DNA from: Hypericibacter sp963696655
Lineage (GTDB): Bacteria; Pseudomonadota; Alphaproteobacteria; Dongiales; Dongiaceae
DNA: 25,472 nt
Direction of reading: 5' to 3'
Assembly (NCBI GenBank): GCA_963696655.1
Contig: CAVOLB010000102.1
Coordinates: forward strand, 1-25,472
Position numbers and translations under genes: made by a program. Positions 7,919 to 16,126 of this stretch are shown piece after piece. Numbering within the stretch: position 1 is the stretch's first letter; each line of letters opens with the position of its first letter. The notes under the pieces are model-generated. The model was given only the letters and a program-made list of their open reading frames with translations. It was not told where the DNA came from and ran no database searches.

Positions 7919-7956
7919 GGCCGGGCAGCGCTCGTCGCTGCCCGGCCCTTCTTTTT
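7919..7956 (+). terminator. Strong rho-independent terminator/attenuator after the binding-protein gene
   Basis: A perfect 12-base-pair stem, GGCCGGGCAGCG (7919-7930) and CGCTGCCCGGCC (7936-7947), has a five-base loop and is followed by CTTCTTTTT. It lies 12 bases after the stop of the binding-protein gene and 35 bases before the first permease start. In ABC operons such hairpins usually act as partial terminators or 3' stabilisers that raise binding-protein levels over the permeases. Confidence 0.88.
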
Positions 7957-7990
7957 CCCGAACTTCGCGCAACCGGTCGGCTTCCCACCC

Positions 7991-8851
7991 ATGAAGCGCT
8001 CCATTGCCTTCGAGCTCGTTCGCTACGCGCTGATCCTCGCCGCGGTCGCGATCACGCTCGTGCCGATCGTCTGGATGGCCACCATGGCCTTCAAGCCGAT
8101 CCCCGAATGGACCGCCAGCGGCGCCAACCTGACCTGGTGGCCGCGCGAGCCGACCCTCGACAATTTCCGCTTCGTCTTCGGCGAAGAGACGTCGGAGCTG
8201 ATCGTGGCGCTGGACAAGAGCGCGGTCCGGCCGATCGTCGCCTCCCTGCTGGCCTCGATCTTCGGGACCCTGATCGCCATGATCTGCGGCACCGCCGCGG
8301 CCTATGGCCTGTCGCGCTTCAATGTCGGCGGCAACCTGCCGCTGGCCCTGATCCAGCTGCGCCTGTTTCCGCCGATGGCGGTGATGATCCCCATCATGAT
8401 CATGTGGAGCTTCCTCGGGCTGGTGGACACCTGGTGGGGGCTGGCGCTGGTCTATGGCATCGTCACGCTGCCCTTCGCCTTCTGGCTGATGAAGACCTTC
8501 TTCGACGAGATGCCGCGCGAGATCGAGGAGGCGGCGCTGGTCGAGGGCTGCTCGCGCTTCCGCGTCTTCATGCGCATCACCCTGCCGGTGATGCGGGCAC
8601 CGCTGGCGAGCTCGGCGCTCTTCGTCTTCATCCTCAACTGGTCCGACTATCTGATCGGCCTGCTGCTCACCACGAAGGAGTGGGTGACGGTGCCGGTCTA
8701 TATGGCCAGCCTGTCTTCTTCCATGACCGGGCAGCTCTATGGCGCCAAGGCGGCGCTGGGGCTGATCGCGGCCGTGCCGCCGGTGGTGTTGGGCATCGCG
8801 ATTCAGAAATATCTGGTCCGCGGCCTGACCTTCGGCGCGCTCAAGCAGTAG
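7991..8851 (+). CDS. ABC transporter permease, MalG-like (CUT1)
   Basis: The product is 286 residues. An N-terminal membrane helix (about 11-32) is followed by a periplasmic segment and further hydrophobic helices (about 82-106, 120-145, 146-168, 200-222 and 255-275). The coupling loop keeps the EAA motif (EEAALVEGCSRFRVFMRITLP, E180 and G186), the cytoplasmic contact with the ATPases. Length and ending (AIQKYLVRGLTFGALK) are typical of the MalG/UgpE side of carbohydrate importers. The start is the ATG at 7991, with no clear ribosome site. It lies after the hairpin that ends the binding-protein message, so its expression may depend on read-through. The order permease G before permease F reverses the usual arrangement. 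Confidence 0.9.
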   Translation: MKRSIAFELVRYALILAAVAITLVPIVWMATMAFKPIPEWTASGANLTWWPREPTLDNFRFVFGEETSELIVALDKSAVRPIVASLLASIFGTLIAMICGTAAAYGLSRFNVGGNLPLALIQLRLFPPMAVMIPIMIMWSFLGLVDTWWGLALVYGIVTLPFAFWLMKTFFDEMPREIEEAALVEGCSRFRVFMRITLPVMRAPLASSALFVFILNWSDYLIGLLLTTKEWVTVPVYMASLSSSMTGQLYGAKAALGLIAAVPPVVLGIAIQKYLVRGLTFGALKQ

Positions 8852-8869
8852 GCGGGGACGCGCAACGCC

Positions 8870-9802
8870 ATGACCGCCACGACCTCAACGCCTGCGAGCC
8901 TGCCGCGGCAACTGACCCTGGACGAGGAGGGCAGGCGCCTCGGCTTCCGCATGACGCTGCCGACGCAGGTCCTGATCCTCTTCATCGCCGTCTTCCCGCT
9001 GCTGATGCAGATCTATATCAGCCTGACGGACTGGTCGCCGCTCGACGGGGTGAGCTGGGTCTCGGCCTATGAGAGCTGGAACAGCTTCGCCAATTTCGTC
9101 GATCTGATCCAGGACGACCGGCTCTGGGCGGCGCTGCGGCGCACCTTCCTGGTGATGGCGGTCTGCGTCCCGGCGCAGTTCTTCCTGGCGCTGGGTCTGG
9201 CGGTGCTGTTCGTCGACAACTTCATCGGCAAGCGGCTGTTCTACTCGATCCTGCTGACGCCGATGATGGTGGTGCCCTCGGTCGCCGGCTACATGTTCTT
9301 CATGCTGTTCCAGTCGGGCGGGCCCATCAACGGGATCGTCTCGGGCGTCACCGGCATGGATTTCGCGGTCGCCTGGCTCTCCGACCCGCATCTGGCGCTG
9401 GTCGCGGTGATGATCGCCGATATCTGGCAATGGACGCCGCTGATGTTCCTGATCCTGCTGGCGGGCCTGATCGGCGTGCCGGAGGACCAGCTGCGCGCCG
9501 CGACCCTGCTCGACGCCTCCTGGTGGCAGCGCTTCACCACCATCATGCTGCCGCGCATCAAGATCGTCATCGTGATCGCGCTGGCGATCCGCGTGGTCGA
9601 GATCTTCAAGATCTTCGACACGCTCTATGTGATGACGGGCGGCGGCCCCGGCGTCGCGACCGAGACCATCTCGGTCTATATCTACAAGATCACGACCCAG
9701 GACCTGACCTGGGCCTATGTCGCGGCCATCGCGCTCTTCATCCTGATCACGCTGTCGGTCGTCGCCAACATGGCGCTGCGCCGGATGGGGCGGAGAAGCT
9801 GA
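8870..9802 (+). CDS. ABC transporter permease, MalF-like (CUT1), with altered EAA loop
   Basis: The product is 310 residues. Its first membrane helix is near residues 30-52 (QVLILFIAVFPLLMQIYISL), with later helices near 92-115, 122-147, 173-202 and 228-250 and a last one near 285-305. The C-terminal GGGPGVATETISVYIYK is typical of MalF/UgpA-like subunits. The EAA loop reads QLRAATLLDASWWQRFTTIMLP. The conserved glutamate is R209 and the conserved glycine is D215, whereas the partner permease keeps both. The gene starts 18 bases after the first permease and ends one base before the first ATPase, so all are co-transcribed. It forms the second half of the membrane channel. The altered loop may match the altered ATPase it docks on (inference). 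Confidence 0.9.
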   Translation: MTATTSTPASLPRQLTLDEEGRRLGFRMTLPTQVLILFIAVFPLLMQIYISLTDWSPLDGVSWVSAYESWNSFANFVDLIQDDRLWAALRRTFLVMAVCVPAQFFLALGLAVLFVDNFIGKRLFYSILLTPMMVVPSVAGYMFFMLFQSGGPINGIVSGVTGMDFAVAWLSDPHLALVAVMIADIWQWTPLMFLILLAGLIGVPEDQLRAATLLDASWWQRFTTIMLPRIKIVIVIALAIRVVEIFKIFDTLYVMTGGGPGVATETISVYIYKITTQDLTWAYVAAIALFILITLSVVANMALRRMGRRS

Positions 9803-9803
9803 C

Positions 9804-10901
9804 ATGGCCGCCATCCATCTCGAGAACCTGGTCAAGCATTTCGGCGGTTTCTCCGCCATCAAGCAGATGGACCTGGAGATCCGCGACAAGGAGTTCATGG
9901 CGCTGCTGGGCCCCTCGGGCTGCGGCAAATCCACCACCATGAACATCATCGCCGGCATGGAGAGCCCGAGCTCAGGCCGCGTCCTGTTCGACGGCGTCGA
10001 TGTCTCACAGACGCCGATGGGCAAGCGCGGCGTCGGCTTCGTGTTCCAGAATTACGCCATCTTCACCCATATGACGGTGCGCCAGAATCTGGCCTATGGC
10101 CTGAAGATGCGCCGCCTGCCCAAGGCCGAGATCGACAAGGCCGTCGCCAAGGTCGCGCAGCTGTTGCAGCTCGAGCCCTATCTCGACCGGCCGGCCGCCA
10201 AGCTTTCGGTCAACATCCTGCAGCGTCTCGCAATCGGCCGTTCAGCCGCGGTCAATCCCTCGATCTTCCTGCTGGACGAGCCGCTCTCCAATGTCGATGC
10301 CGCCTTCCGCGCGGTGATGCGCACCGAGCTCAAGCATCTGCAGCGCGAGTTCGGCCAGACCATGGTCTATGTGACCCACGACCAGCTCGAGGCCATGACC
10401 ATGGCCGACCGCATCGCGGTCATGGATCACGGCCTGCTGCAGCAGGTCGGCAGTCCGCTCGACGTCTATAACAACCCCTGCAACACCTTCGTCGCGCGGT
10501 TCCTCGGCGCCCCCGGCATGAACCTCATCGCCGGCACGGTGATCGAGGAGAACGGGAGGCTCTCGGTCGATTGCGGGCCGGCCGGCCGTTCCGAGATGCT
10601 GTCGGCTCCCTTGGCCGCGGGCGTTCGCAAGGCCGGGGCGAAGGAGGTCCATTTCGGCGTCCGGCCCGAGGATCTCGAATTCGCCGCGGAGGGCGGGGCG
10701 GGCCTCGTCATGCAGGTCGTGTTCGTCGAGCGCATCGGGCCCCGCGCCATCCTGCATCTGTCGGCGGGCGACCGGATGGCGAAGATCGTGGCCGAGAACC
10801 TCGCGGCCGTGAAGACGGGCGAGCGGTTGCGCCTCATGCCGCGCGCAGGCCGGGCCCGGCTCTTCGACGCCGACAGCGGCCGCGCGATCCTGGAGGCGTG
10901 A
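9804..10901 (+). CDS. ABC importer ATPase 1, GlpT-like, with degenerate signature motif
   Basis: The product is 365 residues with an N-terminal ATPase domain and a C-terminal MalK/UgpC-type regulatory OB domain (from about 240). Walker A is intact (GPSGCGKST, 36-44). The Q-loop is Q82, Walker B is IFLLDE with the catalytic E159, and the switch histidine is H192. The ABC signature, normally LSGGQ, reads LSVNI at 134-138 (bases 10203-10217), so the glycines that contact ATP on the partner are missing. By memory this resembles GlpT of the rhizobial glycerol importer GlpSTPQV, which also has a non-consensus signature. The gene starts one base after the permease stop. It should work as a heterodimer with the next gene, providing the working Walker motifs for one site and a poor signature to the other. 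Confidence 0.9.
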   Translation: MAAIHLENLVKHFGGFSAIKQMDLEIRDKEFMALLGPSGCGKSTTMNIIAGMESPSSGRVLFDGVDVSQTPMGKRGVGFVFQNYAIFTHMTVRQNLAYGLKMRRLPKAEIDKAVAKVAQLLQLEPYLDRPAAKLSVNILQRLAIGRSAAVNPSIFLLDEPLSNVDAAFRAVMRTELKHLQREFGQTMVYVTHDQLEAMTMADRIAVMDHGLLQQVGSPLDVYNNPCNTFVARFLGAPGMNLIAGTVIEENGRLSVDCGPAGRSEMLSAPLAAGVRKAGAKEVHFGVRPEDLEFAAEGGAGLVMQVVFVERIGPRAILHLSAGDRMAKIVAENLAAVKTGERLRLMPRAGRARLFDADSGRAILEA

Positions 10902-10904
10902 CGC

Positions 10905-12005
10905 ATGGCCGAGATCGAATTCGTCAACGTCTCGAAAAGCTTCGGCAAGACCGTCGCGGTCAAGGATCTGTCCTTCCGCGTCGCCGACAACGAGTTCTTT
11001 TGCTTCTTCGGACCGCCTTCCTCGGGCAAGACCACGATCCTGCGGCTGATCCTGGGGCTGGAGACGCCCGACCAGGGCGAGGTCAGGATCGGCGGCAGGA
11101 ATGTGACGCTGCTGCCGCCGGCCGCGCGCAATGTCGCGATGGTGTTCCAGAACCTCGCGCTGTTCCCGCATATGACCGCGCGCGACAATATCCGCTTCCC
11201 CCTGGTCGAGCGCAAAGTGGCTCCCGCCGTGGCCGAAACGCGCCTCGCCGCCGTCGCGGAGAAGCTCCATATCGGCCATATCCTGCATAAGCTGCCGGCC
11301 CATCTCTCGGGCGGCGAGCGCCAGCGCGTGGCGATCGCCCGCGCCCTCGTGGTCGAGCCCAACGCCTATCTGATGGACGATCCGATCTCGGCGCTCGATG
11401 CCCGCCTTCGCGAGGAGACCCGCGTCGAGCTCAAGCGCATCCAGACCGAGCTGGGGCGCACCCTCGTCTACGTGACGCATGACCAGGAAGAGGCCATGTC
11501 GGTCGCCGACCGCATGGCCGTGCTCGAGCATGGCGAGATCCGCCAGCTCGGCAGCCCGCGCGACATCTATATGACACCGGCCACCCGCTATGTGGCCCGG
11601 CTCGTCGGTTCGCCACCGATCAATCTCATTCCCGGCCGCATGGACCAGGTGCAGTCGGTCTTTCGGGCCGATGGTGGCGAGCTCAAGGTGCCGCTGGCCA
11701 ACCGGGCCCAAGCGGGAGCAGGGGCCCTCGAGCTGGGCGTTCGGCCGGAGGACGTTCGGATCGTCTCGCCCGACCGCGCCGACGCCGCGCACGCCGAGGT
11801 CTATGAGCTGCAACCGCTCGGCGGCTACACCATCGTCGATGTGAAATATGGCGGCCTCATCCTGCGCGCCCTGGTGCAGGGCCAGACCGCGTTGAAGCTC
11901 GGCGAACGCATCGGCCTGACGCTCGATCCGGCACGCATCCATCTGTTCTCGAGCGAAGACGGCCGCGCCTTCGCCCACGGCGCCTCGGCGACTGCCGCCG
12001 CATAA
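10905..12005 (+). CDS. ABC importer ATPase 2, GlpS-like, with altered Walker A and Walker B
   Basis: The product is 366 residues, aligning with ATPase 1 without gaps through the catalytic core. The signature is consensus (LSGGE, 134-138), the Q-loop is Q82 and the switch histidine is H192. Walker A is GPPSSGKTT (36-44) rather than GPSGCGKST, keeping the lysine. Walker B reads AYLMDD, with D159 (bases 11379-11381) in place of the catalytic glutamate. The C-terminal domain (from about 235) is of the UgpC/MalK TOBE type (LELGVRPEDVRIV). It starts three bases after the ATPase 1 stop. The pair should energise the permeases in the cytoplasm. A homodimer is unlikely, because both genes lie in tandem and their defects are complementary. 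Confidence 0.9.
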   Translation: MAEIEFVNVSKSFGKTVAVKDLSFRVADNEFFCFFGPPSSGKTTILRLILGLETPDQGEVRIGGRNVTLLPPAARNVAMVFQNLALFPHMTARDNIRFPLVERKVAPAVAETRLAAVAEKLHIGHILHKLPAHLSGGERQRVAIARALVVEPNAYLMDDPISALDARLREETRVELKRIQTELGRTLVYVTHDQEEAMSVADRMAVLEHGEIRQLGSPRDIYMTPATRYVARLVGSPPINLIPGRMDQVQSVFRADGGELKVPLANRAQAGAGALELGVRPEDVRIVSPDRADAAHAEVYELQPLGGYTIVDVKYGGLILRALVQGQTALKLGERIGLTLDPARIHLFSSEDGRAFAHGASATAAA

Positions 12006-12024
12006 GGAGAGAGGAAACCCGCCA

Positions 12025-13122
12025 ATGACGGACGCACTCGGTTTTTCTCCGGACCCGGAGATCCGCTGCCGCGATTTCAAGATCGGCTGCATCGGCGCCG
12101 GCTTCATCATGGCGGACGTCCATCTGGCCTCCTATCACGAGGCGGGGTTCCCGGTGGTGGCGATCGCCTCGCGCACCCAGGCGAAGGCGGCCGATGTCGC
12201 CAAGCGATGGAACATCGGCACGGTCCATGACACGCCGGAGAAGCTCATCGAGGATCCGCGGGTCGAGATCCTCGACATCGCCTATCCGCCCGACCAGCAG
12301 CCGGACCTGATCCGGCATGCGCTCAAGCAGAAGCATATCAAGGCGATCCTGGCGCAGAAGCCGCTCGCCATGACCTTCGAGGAGGCCAAGCGCATCGCGG
12401 CCGAATGCAAGGCCGCGGGCAAGGTGCTGTCGGTCAACCAGAACATGCGCTTCGACCAGTCGATGCGCGTTCTGAAGCAGATCCTCGACAAGGGCTCGCT
12501 CGGCACGCCGGTGCTGGCGACGATCGAGATGCGGGCGATCCCGCATTGGCAGCCTTTCCTCCATGAATATGACCGGCTGACCCTGCTCAACATGTCGATC
12601 CATCATCTCGACGTGCTGCGCTTCCTGTTCGGCGATCCCAACGACATCTACACGGCCGTCCGTTCCGATCCGCGGACGACCTTCCCCCATCGCGACGGCA
12701 TCACCGTCTCGACCATGACCTTTCCCTCGGGGCTCATGGCGGTCTCGATGGAGGATGTGTGGAGCGGGCCGCGCGAGGAGGGCTACGAGTCCGACATCTA
12801 TATCAAATGGCGGGTGGAAGGCACCGAAGGCGTCGCCCAGGGCACCATCGGCTGGCCCGACTATCCAAAGGGCTCGCCCTCGACCCTGCGCTACTGCTCG
12901 AAGAAGGCGACCGGTGGGAAGTGGGTGCAGCCGACCTGGTCGACCATGTGGTTCCCCAACGCCTTCAAGGGCGTGATGGAGCAGCTGCTATATGCGCTCA
13001 AGACCAACACCCGGCCGCTGCTCGAAGGCCAGGACAATGTGAAGACCATGGCCCTGATCGAAGCCGGCTATCGCTCGATGGCCGAGCGCCGCGCCGTGCG
13101 CCTCGACGAATTCCCCATCTGA
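12025..13122 (+). CDS. Gfo/Idh/MocA-family NAD(P)-dependent oxidoreductase
   Basis: The product is 365 residues with a good ribosome site (AAGGAG at 12004-12009, AGAGGAAA after it). The N-terminal Rossmann fold begins at KIGCIGAGFIMADVH (about 19-33). The catalytic EKP-type motif is AQKPLA with K112, and the later HHLD (193-196) holds the family's usual active-site histidine. These enzymes oxidise or reduce hydroxyl groups of sugars, inositols or glycosides. It follows the transporter by 19 bases and precedes a TIM-barrel isomerase, a pairing common in inositol, C-glycoside and 3-keto-sugar pathways. The exact substrate cannot be told. The 20-residue lead before the Rossmann strand is unusually long but has its own ribosome site, so I keep this start. 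Confidence 0.9.
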   Translation: MTDALGFSPDPEIRCRDFKIGCIGAGFIMADVHLASYHEAGFPVVAIASRTQAKAADVAKRWNIGTVHDTPEKLIEDPRVEILDIAYPPDQQPDLIRHALKQKHIKAILAQKPLAMTFEEAKRIAAECKAAGKVLSVNQNMRFDQSMRVLKQILDKGSLGTPVLATIEMRAIPHWQPFLHEYDRLTLLNMSIHHLDVLRFLFGDPNDIYTAVRSDPRTTFPHRDGITVSTMTFPSGLMAVSMEDVWSGPREEGYESDIYIKWRVEGTEGVAQGTIGWPDYPKGSPSTLRYCSKKATGGKWVQPTWSTMWFPNAFKGVMEQLLYALKTNTRPLLEGQDNVKTMALIEAGYRSMAERRAVRLDEFPI

Positions 13123-13151
13123 ACCGCACCATCATCGGAGGAGGATAACCC

Positions 13152-14060
13152 ATGATCCAGGTCGGTATTTTCTCAGGATACTTCCCCTACACGCTGAAAG
13201 AGCAGGCCCAGAAGATCCGGGCGCACGGCTTCAACACGGTGCAGCTCGACCTGGCGTTCAAGGACATCGACTTCTCGACGCCCGAATCGATCACCAAGGA
13301 AAAGGCCAAGACGGTTCGCGAGACCTTCCGCGATCACGATCTGCCGATCTGCTGCATCTCGGGCTACACCAACATCACCCATCCAAATCCGGCCGAGCGC
13401 AAGAAGCGCCTCGACTATCTCAAGGCGATCATCCGCAACGCCCGCAACTTCGGTTCGCCCTACGTCATCTCCGAGACCGGTACTTTCAATACGGAGTCGG
13501 ACTGGGTCGCCCATCCGAAGAACAAGACCGAGGAAGGCTTCCAGGAATGCAAGGCGGTGATCAAGGAGCTGTCGCAGCTCGCCTATGACCATGGCGCCCA
13601 GTTCCTGCTCGAAACCTATGTGAACAATGTGGTGGGCTCGGTCGAGGAGACGGTCCGGCTGTTCGCCGAGGTCGATCATCCGGGCCTGGGTCTGCTGATG
13701 GATCCGACCAACTATTTCGATTCCCCCAACATCGAGAAGATGGACGGGGTGCTGAAGCAGATCTTCGACACGCTCTCCGACAAGATCCGCATCTCCCATG
13801 CCAAGGACGTGAAGCGCTCGGGCGGCGACAAGTCGGAGAAGCATGCCGACATCGACGCCTCGGAATCGCACACCTTCCGCGGCGTCGGCGAGATCGAGCT
13901 GCCGGCTCCGGGCCTGGGCTCGCTGAATTACGACTATTATCTGAAGCGCCTCAGCGAGAAGCATCCGAACATTCCGATCATCATCGAGCATCTCGACGAG
14001 ACGGACGTGCCGCGTGCGAAGAAGTTCATCGACGGCCGCCTGCGCTCCAACGGCGTCTGA
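13152..14060 (+). CDS. Sugar phosphate isomerase/epimerase-like TIM barrel (xylose-isomerase-like)
   Basis: The product is 302 residues with a strong GGAGGAGG ribosome site just upstream. It is an AP-endonuclease-2/xylose-isomerase-like TIM barrel, and the probable metal ligands are E154 (LLETY), D184 (LLMDPTNYF), H216 (ISHAKD) and E279 (IIIEH), in the usual E-D-H-E order. Family members isomerise, epimerise or dehydrate sugars and inositols, or cleave keto-glycosides. Placed 29 bases after the Gfo/Idh/MocA gene, it probably acts on that enzyme's keto product (inference). A short insert at about 225-240 (GGDKSEKHADIDASE) is charged and may form a lid. Confidence 0.88.
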   Translation: MIQVGIFSGYFPYTLKEQAQKIRAHGFNTVQLDLAFKDIDFSTPESITKEKAKTVRETFRDHDLPICCISGYTNITHPNPAERKKRLDYLKAIIRNARNFGSPYVISETGTFNTESDWVAHPKNKTEEGFQECKAVIKELSQLAYDHGAQFLLETYVNNVVGSVEETVRLFAEVDHPGLGLLMDPTNYFDSPNIEKMDGVLKQIFDTLSDKIRISHAKDVKRSGGDKSEKHADIDASESHTFRGVGEIELPAPGLGSLNYDYYLKRLSEKHPNIPIIIEHLDETDVPRAKKFIDGRLRSNGV

Positions 14061-14078
14061 TCGGGGAAGGCGGCGGAA

Positions 14079-14100
14079 GCCGGCATCGTCGGGTGCCGGC
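14079..14100 (+). other. Intergenic stem-loop between isomerase and DUF4432 genes
   Basis: GCCGGCA (14079-14085) and TGCCGGC (14094-14100) form a perfect seven-pair stem with an eight-base loop. No T tract follows, so it is more likely an mRNA processing or stability element than a terminator. The 93-base gap holding it is one of the two largest inside the operon. Confidence 0.45.
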
Positions 14101-14153
14101 CTCGCAGCCCTTTCGCGTGCCCAAGGACTGGAACAGGCTTTCGAGGTTAGATC

Positions 14154-15353
14154 ATGGTGCAGCTTTTCGGCCGCTCCTATACCCGCCGCGAGGTGGCGGC
14201 CCATGCCGGCATGCTGTCGCAGTTCGCCGGCGTGAGGTTGATGACATTGGGCGACGGCGTCGAGCGCGGCATCCGCATGCTCGAGTTCCGCACCGGTTCG
14301 GGCCTGCGCTTCACGGTGCTGCTCGACCGCGCCTTCGACGTGGCCGATTGCGAGTATAAGGGGCAGGCCATCGGCTGGAACTCGCCCGCCGGCTTCCGTC
14401 ATCCGGGCCTGCATGAATATGAGGGCGAGGGCGGGCTCGCCTGGCTGCGTTCCTTCTCGGGCCTGGTCGTGACCTGCGGTCTCGACCACATCCTCTTCAT
14501 GCATGAGGACAAGGCCGACCATTACCACTACGTCCATCGCAAGTCGGTCGGCAGCTCGATCCATGGCCGCATCTCGACCATCCCCGGCAAGCTGGTCTCC
14601 TATGGCGAGCAGTGGGACGGCGACGAATGCACCTTGTTCTGCGAGGGCGTGGTCCAACAGTCGGCGGTGTTCGGCGAGGATCTGCATCTGATCCGCCGCA
14701 TCGAGACGAAGCTCGGCGCCAGCGAGTTCACGGTCCAGGACCGGGTCGTCAATCACGGCTTCTACCGCACCCCGCATATGTTCTGTTATCACATCAATAT
14801 CGGTCATCCGGTGCTGTCCGAAGGTTCGCGCTATCTGGCGCCGGTCGCCCATACGGTCTGGGCCGCCCATGCCGAGGACTACAGGAAGCAGGAGGTCGGC
14901 TATCGCCGCCTGCCGGGACCGCGCCACAATTTCCATGAGCAGGTCTGGCAGCATGCGATGGCGGCCGACGCCGCCGGTCAGGTGCCCGTCGCCATCGTCA
15001 ATGACGCGCTGGGGCTTGGATTCCTGGTGGAGACCAACAAGAACGAGTTTCCCTGCCAGTTCGAATGGCAGAATTTCCAGGAAGGGCAATATGCCGTCGG
15101 CATCGAGCCCTCGACCAACCATGTCTATGGCAAACCCTTTGCGCAGGAGCGCGGCGAGCTGATCTGGCTCGAGCATGGCGAGGAGAAGCGCTACAGGACC
15201 CGCTTCGCGGTTCTCGACGGCGCCCAGGCCATTGCGGCGACGGAAAAGCGCATCGCGGCCATCGCCAGGCAGCCCGAGAGCGACTATCCGGCCCCGAGCA
15301 ACCGGTGGGATCCCATCCCCGGCCGTGGGAAGGCAGCGGGAGTCCCGGCATGA
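14154..15353 (+). CDS. DUF4432 family protein (aldose 1-epimerase-like)
   Basis: The product is 399 residues from the ATG at 14154, with CGAGG upstream. I recognise the DUF4432 type by the opening (GVRLMTLGDGVERGIRMLEFRTGSGLRFTVLLDRAFDVAD), SGLVVTCGLDH, the histidine-rich middle (HYHYVHRKSVGSSIHGRIS) and the terminal WQNFQEGQYAVGIEPSTNHVYG. The family belongs to the galactose-mutarotase superfamily, with a beta-sandwich fold and active-site histidines and a glutamate. It probably converts anomers of the imported carbohydrate or of a glycoside-derived intermediate, but no DUF4432 reaction is proven to me. The last 30 residues (proline-rich) are a variable tail. The stop overlaps the next start in ATGA, showing translational coupling. 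Confidence 0.85.
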   Translation: MVQLFGRSYTRREVAAHAGMLSQFAGVRLMTLGDGVERGIRMLEFRTGSGLRFTVLLDRAFDVADCEYKGQAIGWNSPAGFRHPGLHEYEGEGGLAWLRSFSGLVVTCGLDHILFMHEDKADHYHYVHRKSVGSSIHGRISTIPGKLVSYGEQWDGDECTLFCEGVVQQSAVFGEDLHLIRRIETKLGASEFTVQDRVVNHGFYRTPHMFCYHINIGHPVLSEGSRYLAPVAHTVWAAHAEDYRKQEVGYRRLPGPRHNFHEQVWQHAMAADAAGQVPVAIVNDALGLGFLVETNKNEFPCQFEWQNFQEGQYAVGIEPSTNHVYGKPFAQERGELIWLEHGEEKRYRTRFAVLDGAQAIAATEKRIAAIARQPESDYPAPSNRWDPIPGRGKAAGVPA

Positions 15354-16102
15354 CGCTCAAGGGCAAGACGGTTCTTTATACGGGGGCCGCGGGCGGCCTC
15401 GGCCATGACACCTCGCTGGCGATGGCGGCGGCGGGCGCCCGCGTGATCGCGATCGACAGCGACCCGGTCAAGGCGGAGCGACTGGCGGCCTCCGCCAAGC
15501 AAGCGGGGCCGGGCTCCATCGCTCTCGAGGCGATCGATCTCGGCGATCTCAAGGGGCTCGCGCGCCGTTTGGCGGAGATCGCCAAGCGCGAAGGTGGCTT
15601 CGATATCGTTATCAACAATGCCGCGATCTATCCCTCCAAGCCCTTCGAGCAATATACGATCGAAGAACATCAGGCCGTGCAGCGCGTCAATGTCGATGCT
15701 GGCATCGTTTGCGTGCAGGCGGCGCTGCCCGGCATGAAGCGCAAGGGCTGGGGCCGGATCGTCAATATCTCGAGCGTGACCTTCTATGGCGGGTGGGCGC
15801 TGCTGTCGCCCTATGTGGCCTCGAAGGCGGCGCTGGTGGGGCTGACCCGCGCCTGGGCCCGCGAGTTCGGGCCCCATGGCATCACCGTGAACGCGATCGC
15901 CCCGGGCGCCTTTCCGACCGACGCCGAGAAGATCCATCCCGACCCCGAGGGCTATACCCGTTTCGTGCTGGATCATCAGGCGCTCAAGCGCCGCGGCTCG
16001 GCGACCGACATCGCCAATGCGATCCTGTTCCTCATCTCCGATCAATCCAGCTTCATCACCGGCCAGACGCTCAATGTCGATGGCGGCTGGGTGATGCACT
16101 AA
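15350..16102 (+). CDS. Short-chain dehydrogenase/reductase (classical SDR)
   Basis: The product is 250 residues starting at the ATG at 15350, which overlaps the upstream stop. A longer frame reaches back to 15065, but that part lies inside the DUF4432 gene. The cofactor motif is TGAAGGLG (11-18), D36 after the second strand favours NAD, and NNAA is at 89-92. The active site is S142, Y155 and K159 (YVASK), and the C-terminus is the typical ITGQTLNVDGGW. The likely role is oxidation of a sugar or sugar-acid hydroxyl in the cytoplasm. With the downstream FAH-family enzyme it could form part of a non-phosphorylating keto-deoxy sugar acid route (inference). Confidence 0.92.
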   Translation: MTLKGKTVLYTGAAGGLGHDTSLAMAAAGARVIAIDSDPVKAERLAASAKQAGPGSIALEAIDLGDLKGLARRLAEIAKREGGFDIVINNAAIYPSKPFEQYTIEEHQAVQRVNVDAGIVCVQAALPGMKRKGWGRIVNISSVTFYGGWALLSPYVASKAALVGLTRAWAREFGPHGITVNAIAPGAFPTDAEKIHPDPEGYTRFVLDHQALKRRGSATDIANAILFLISDQSSFITGQTLNVDGGWVMH

Positions 16103-16126
16103 CCGAATCACGAGGTTTCTTCGATC

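Noticed and set aside
6315..7988. 557-codon minus-strand frame opposite the exported binding protein
   Set aside because: No recognisable domain, and composition typical of a reverse-strand shadow. The plus strand has a Tat signal, ribosome site and terminator.
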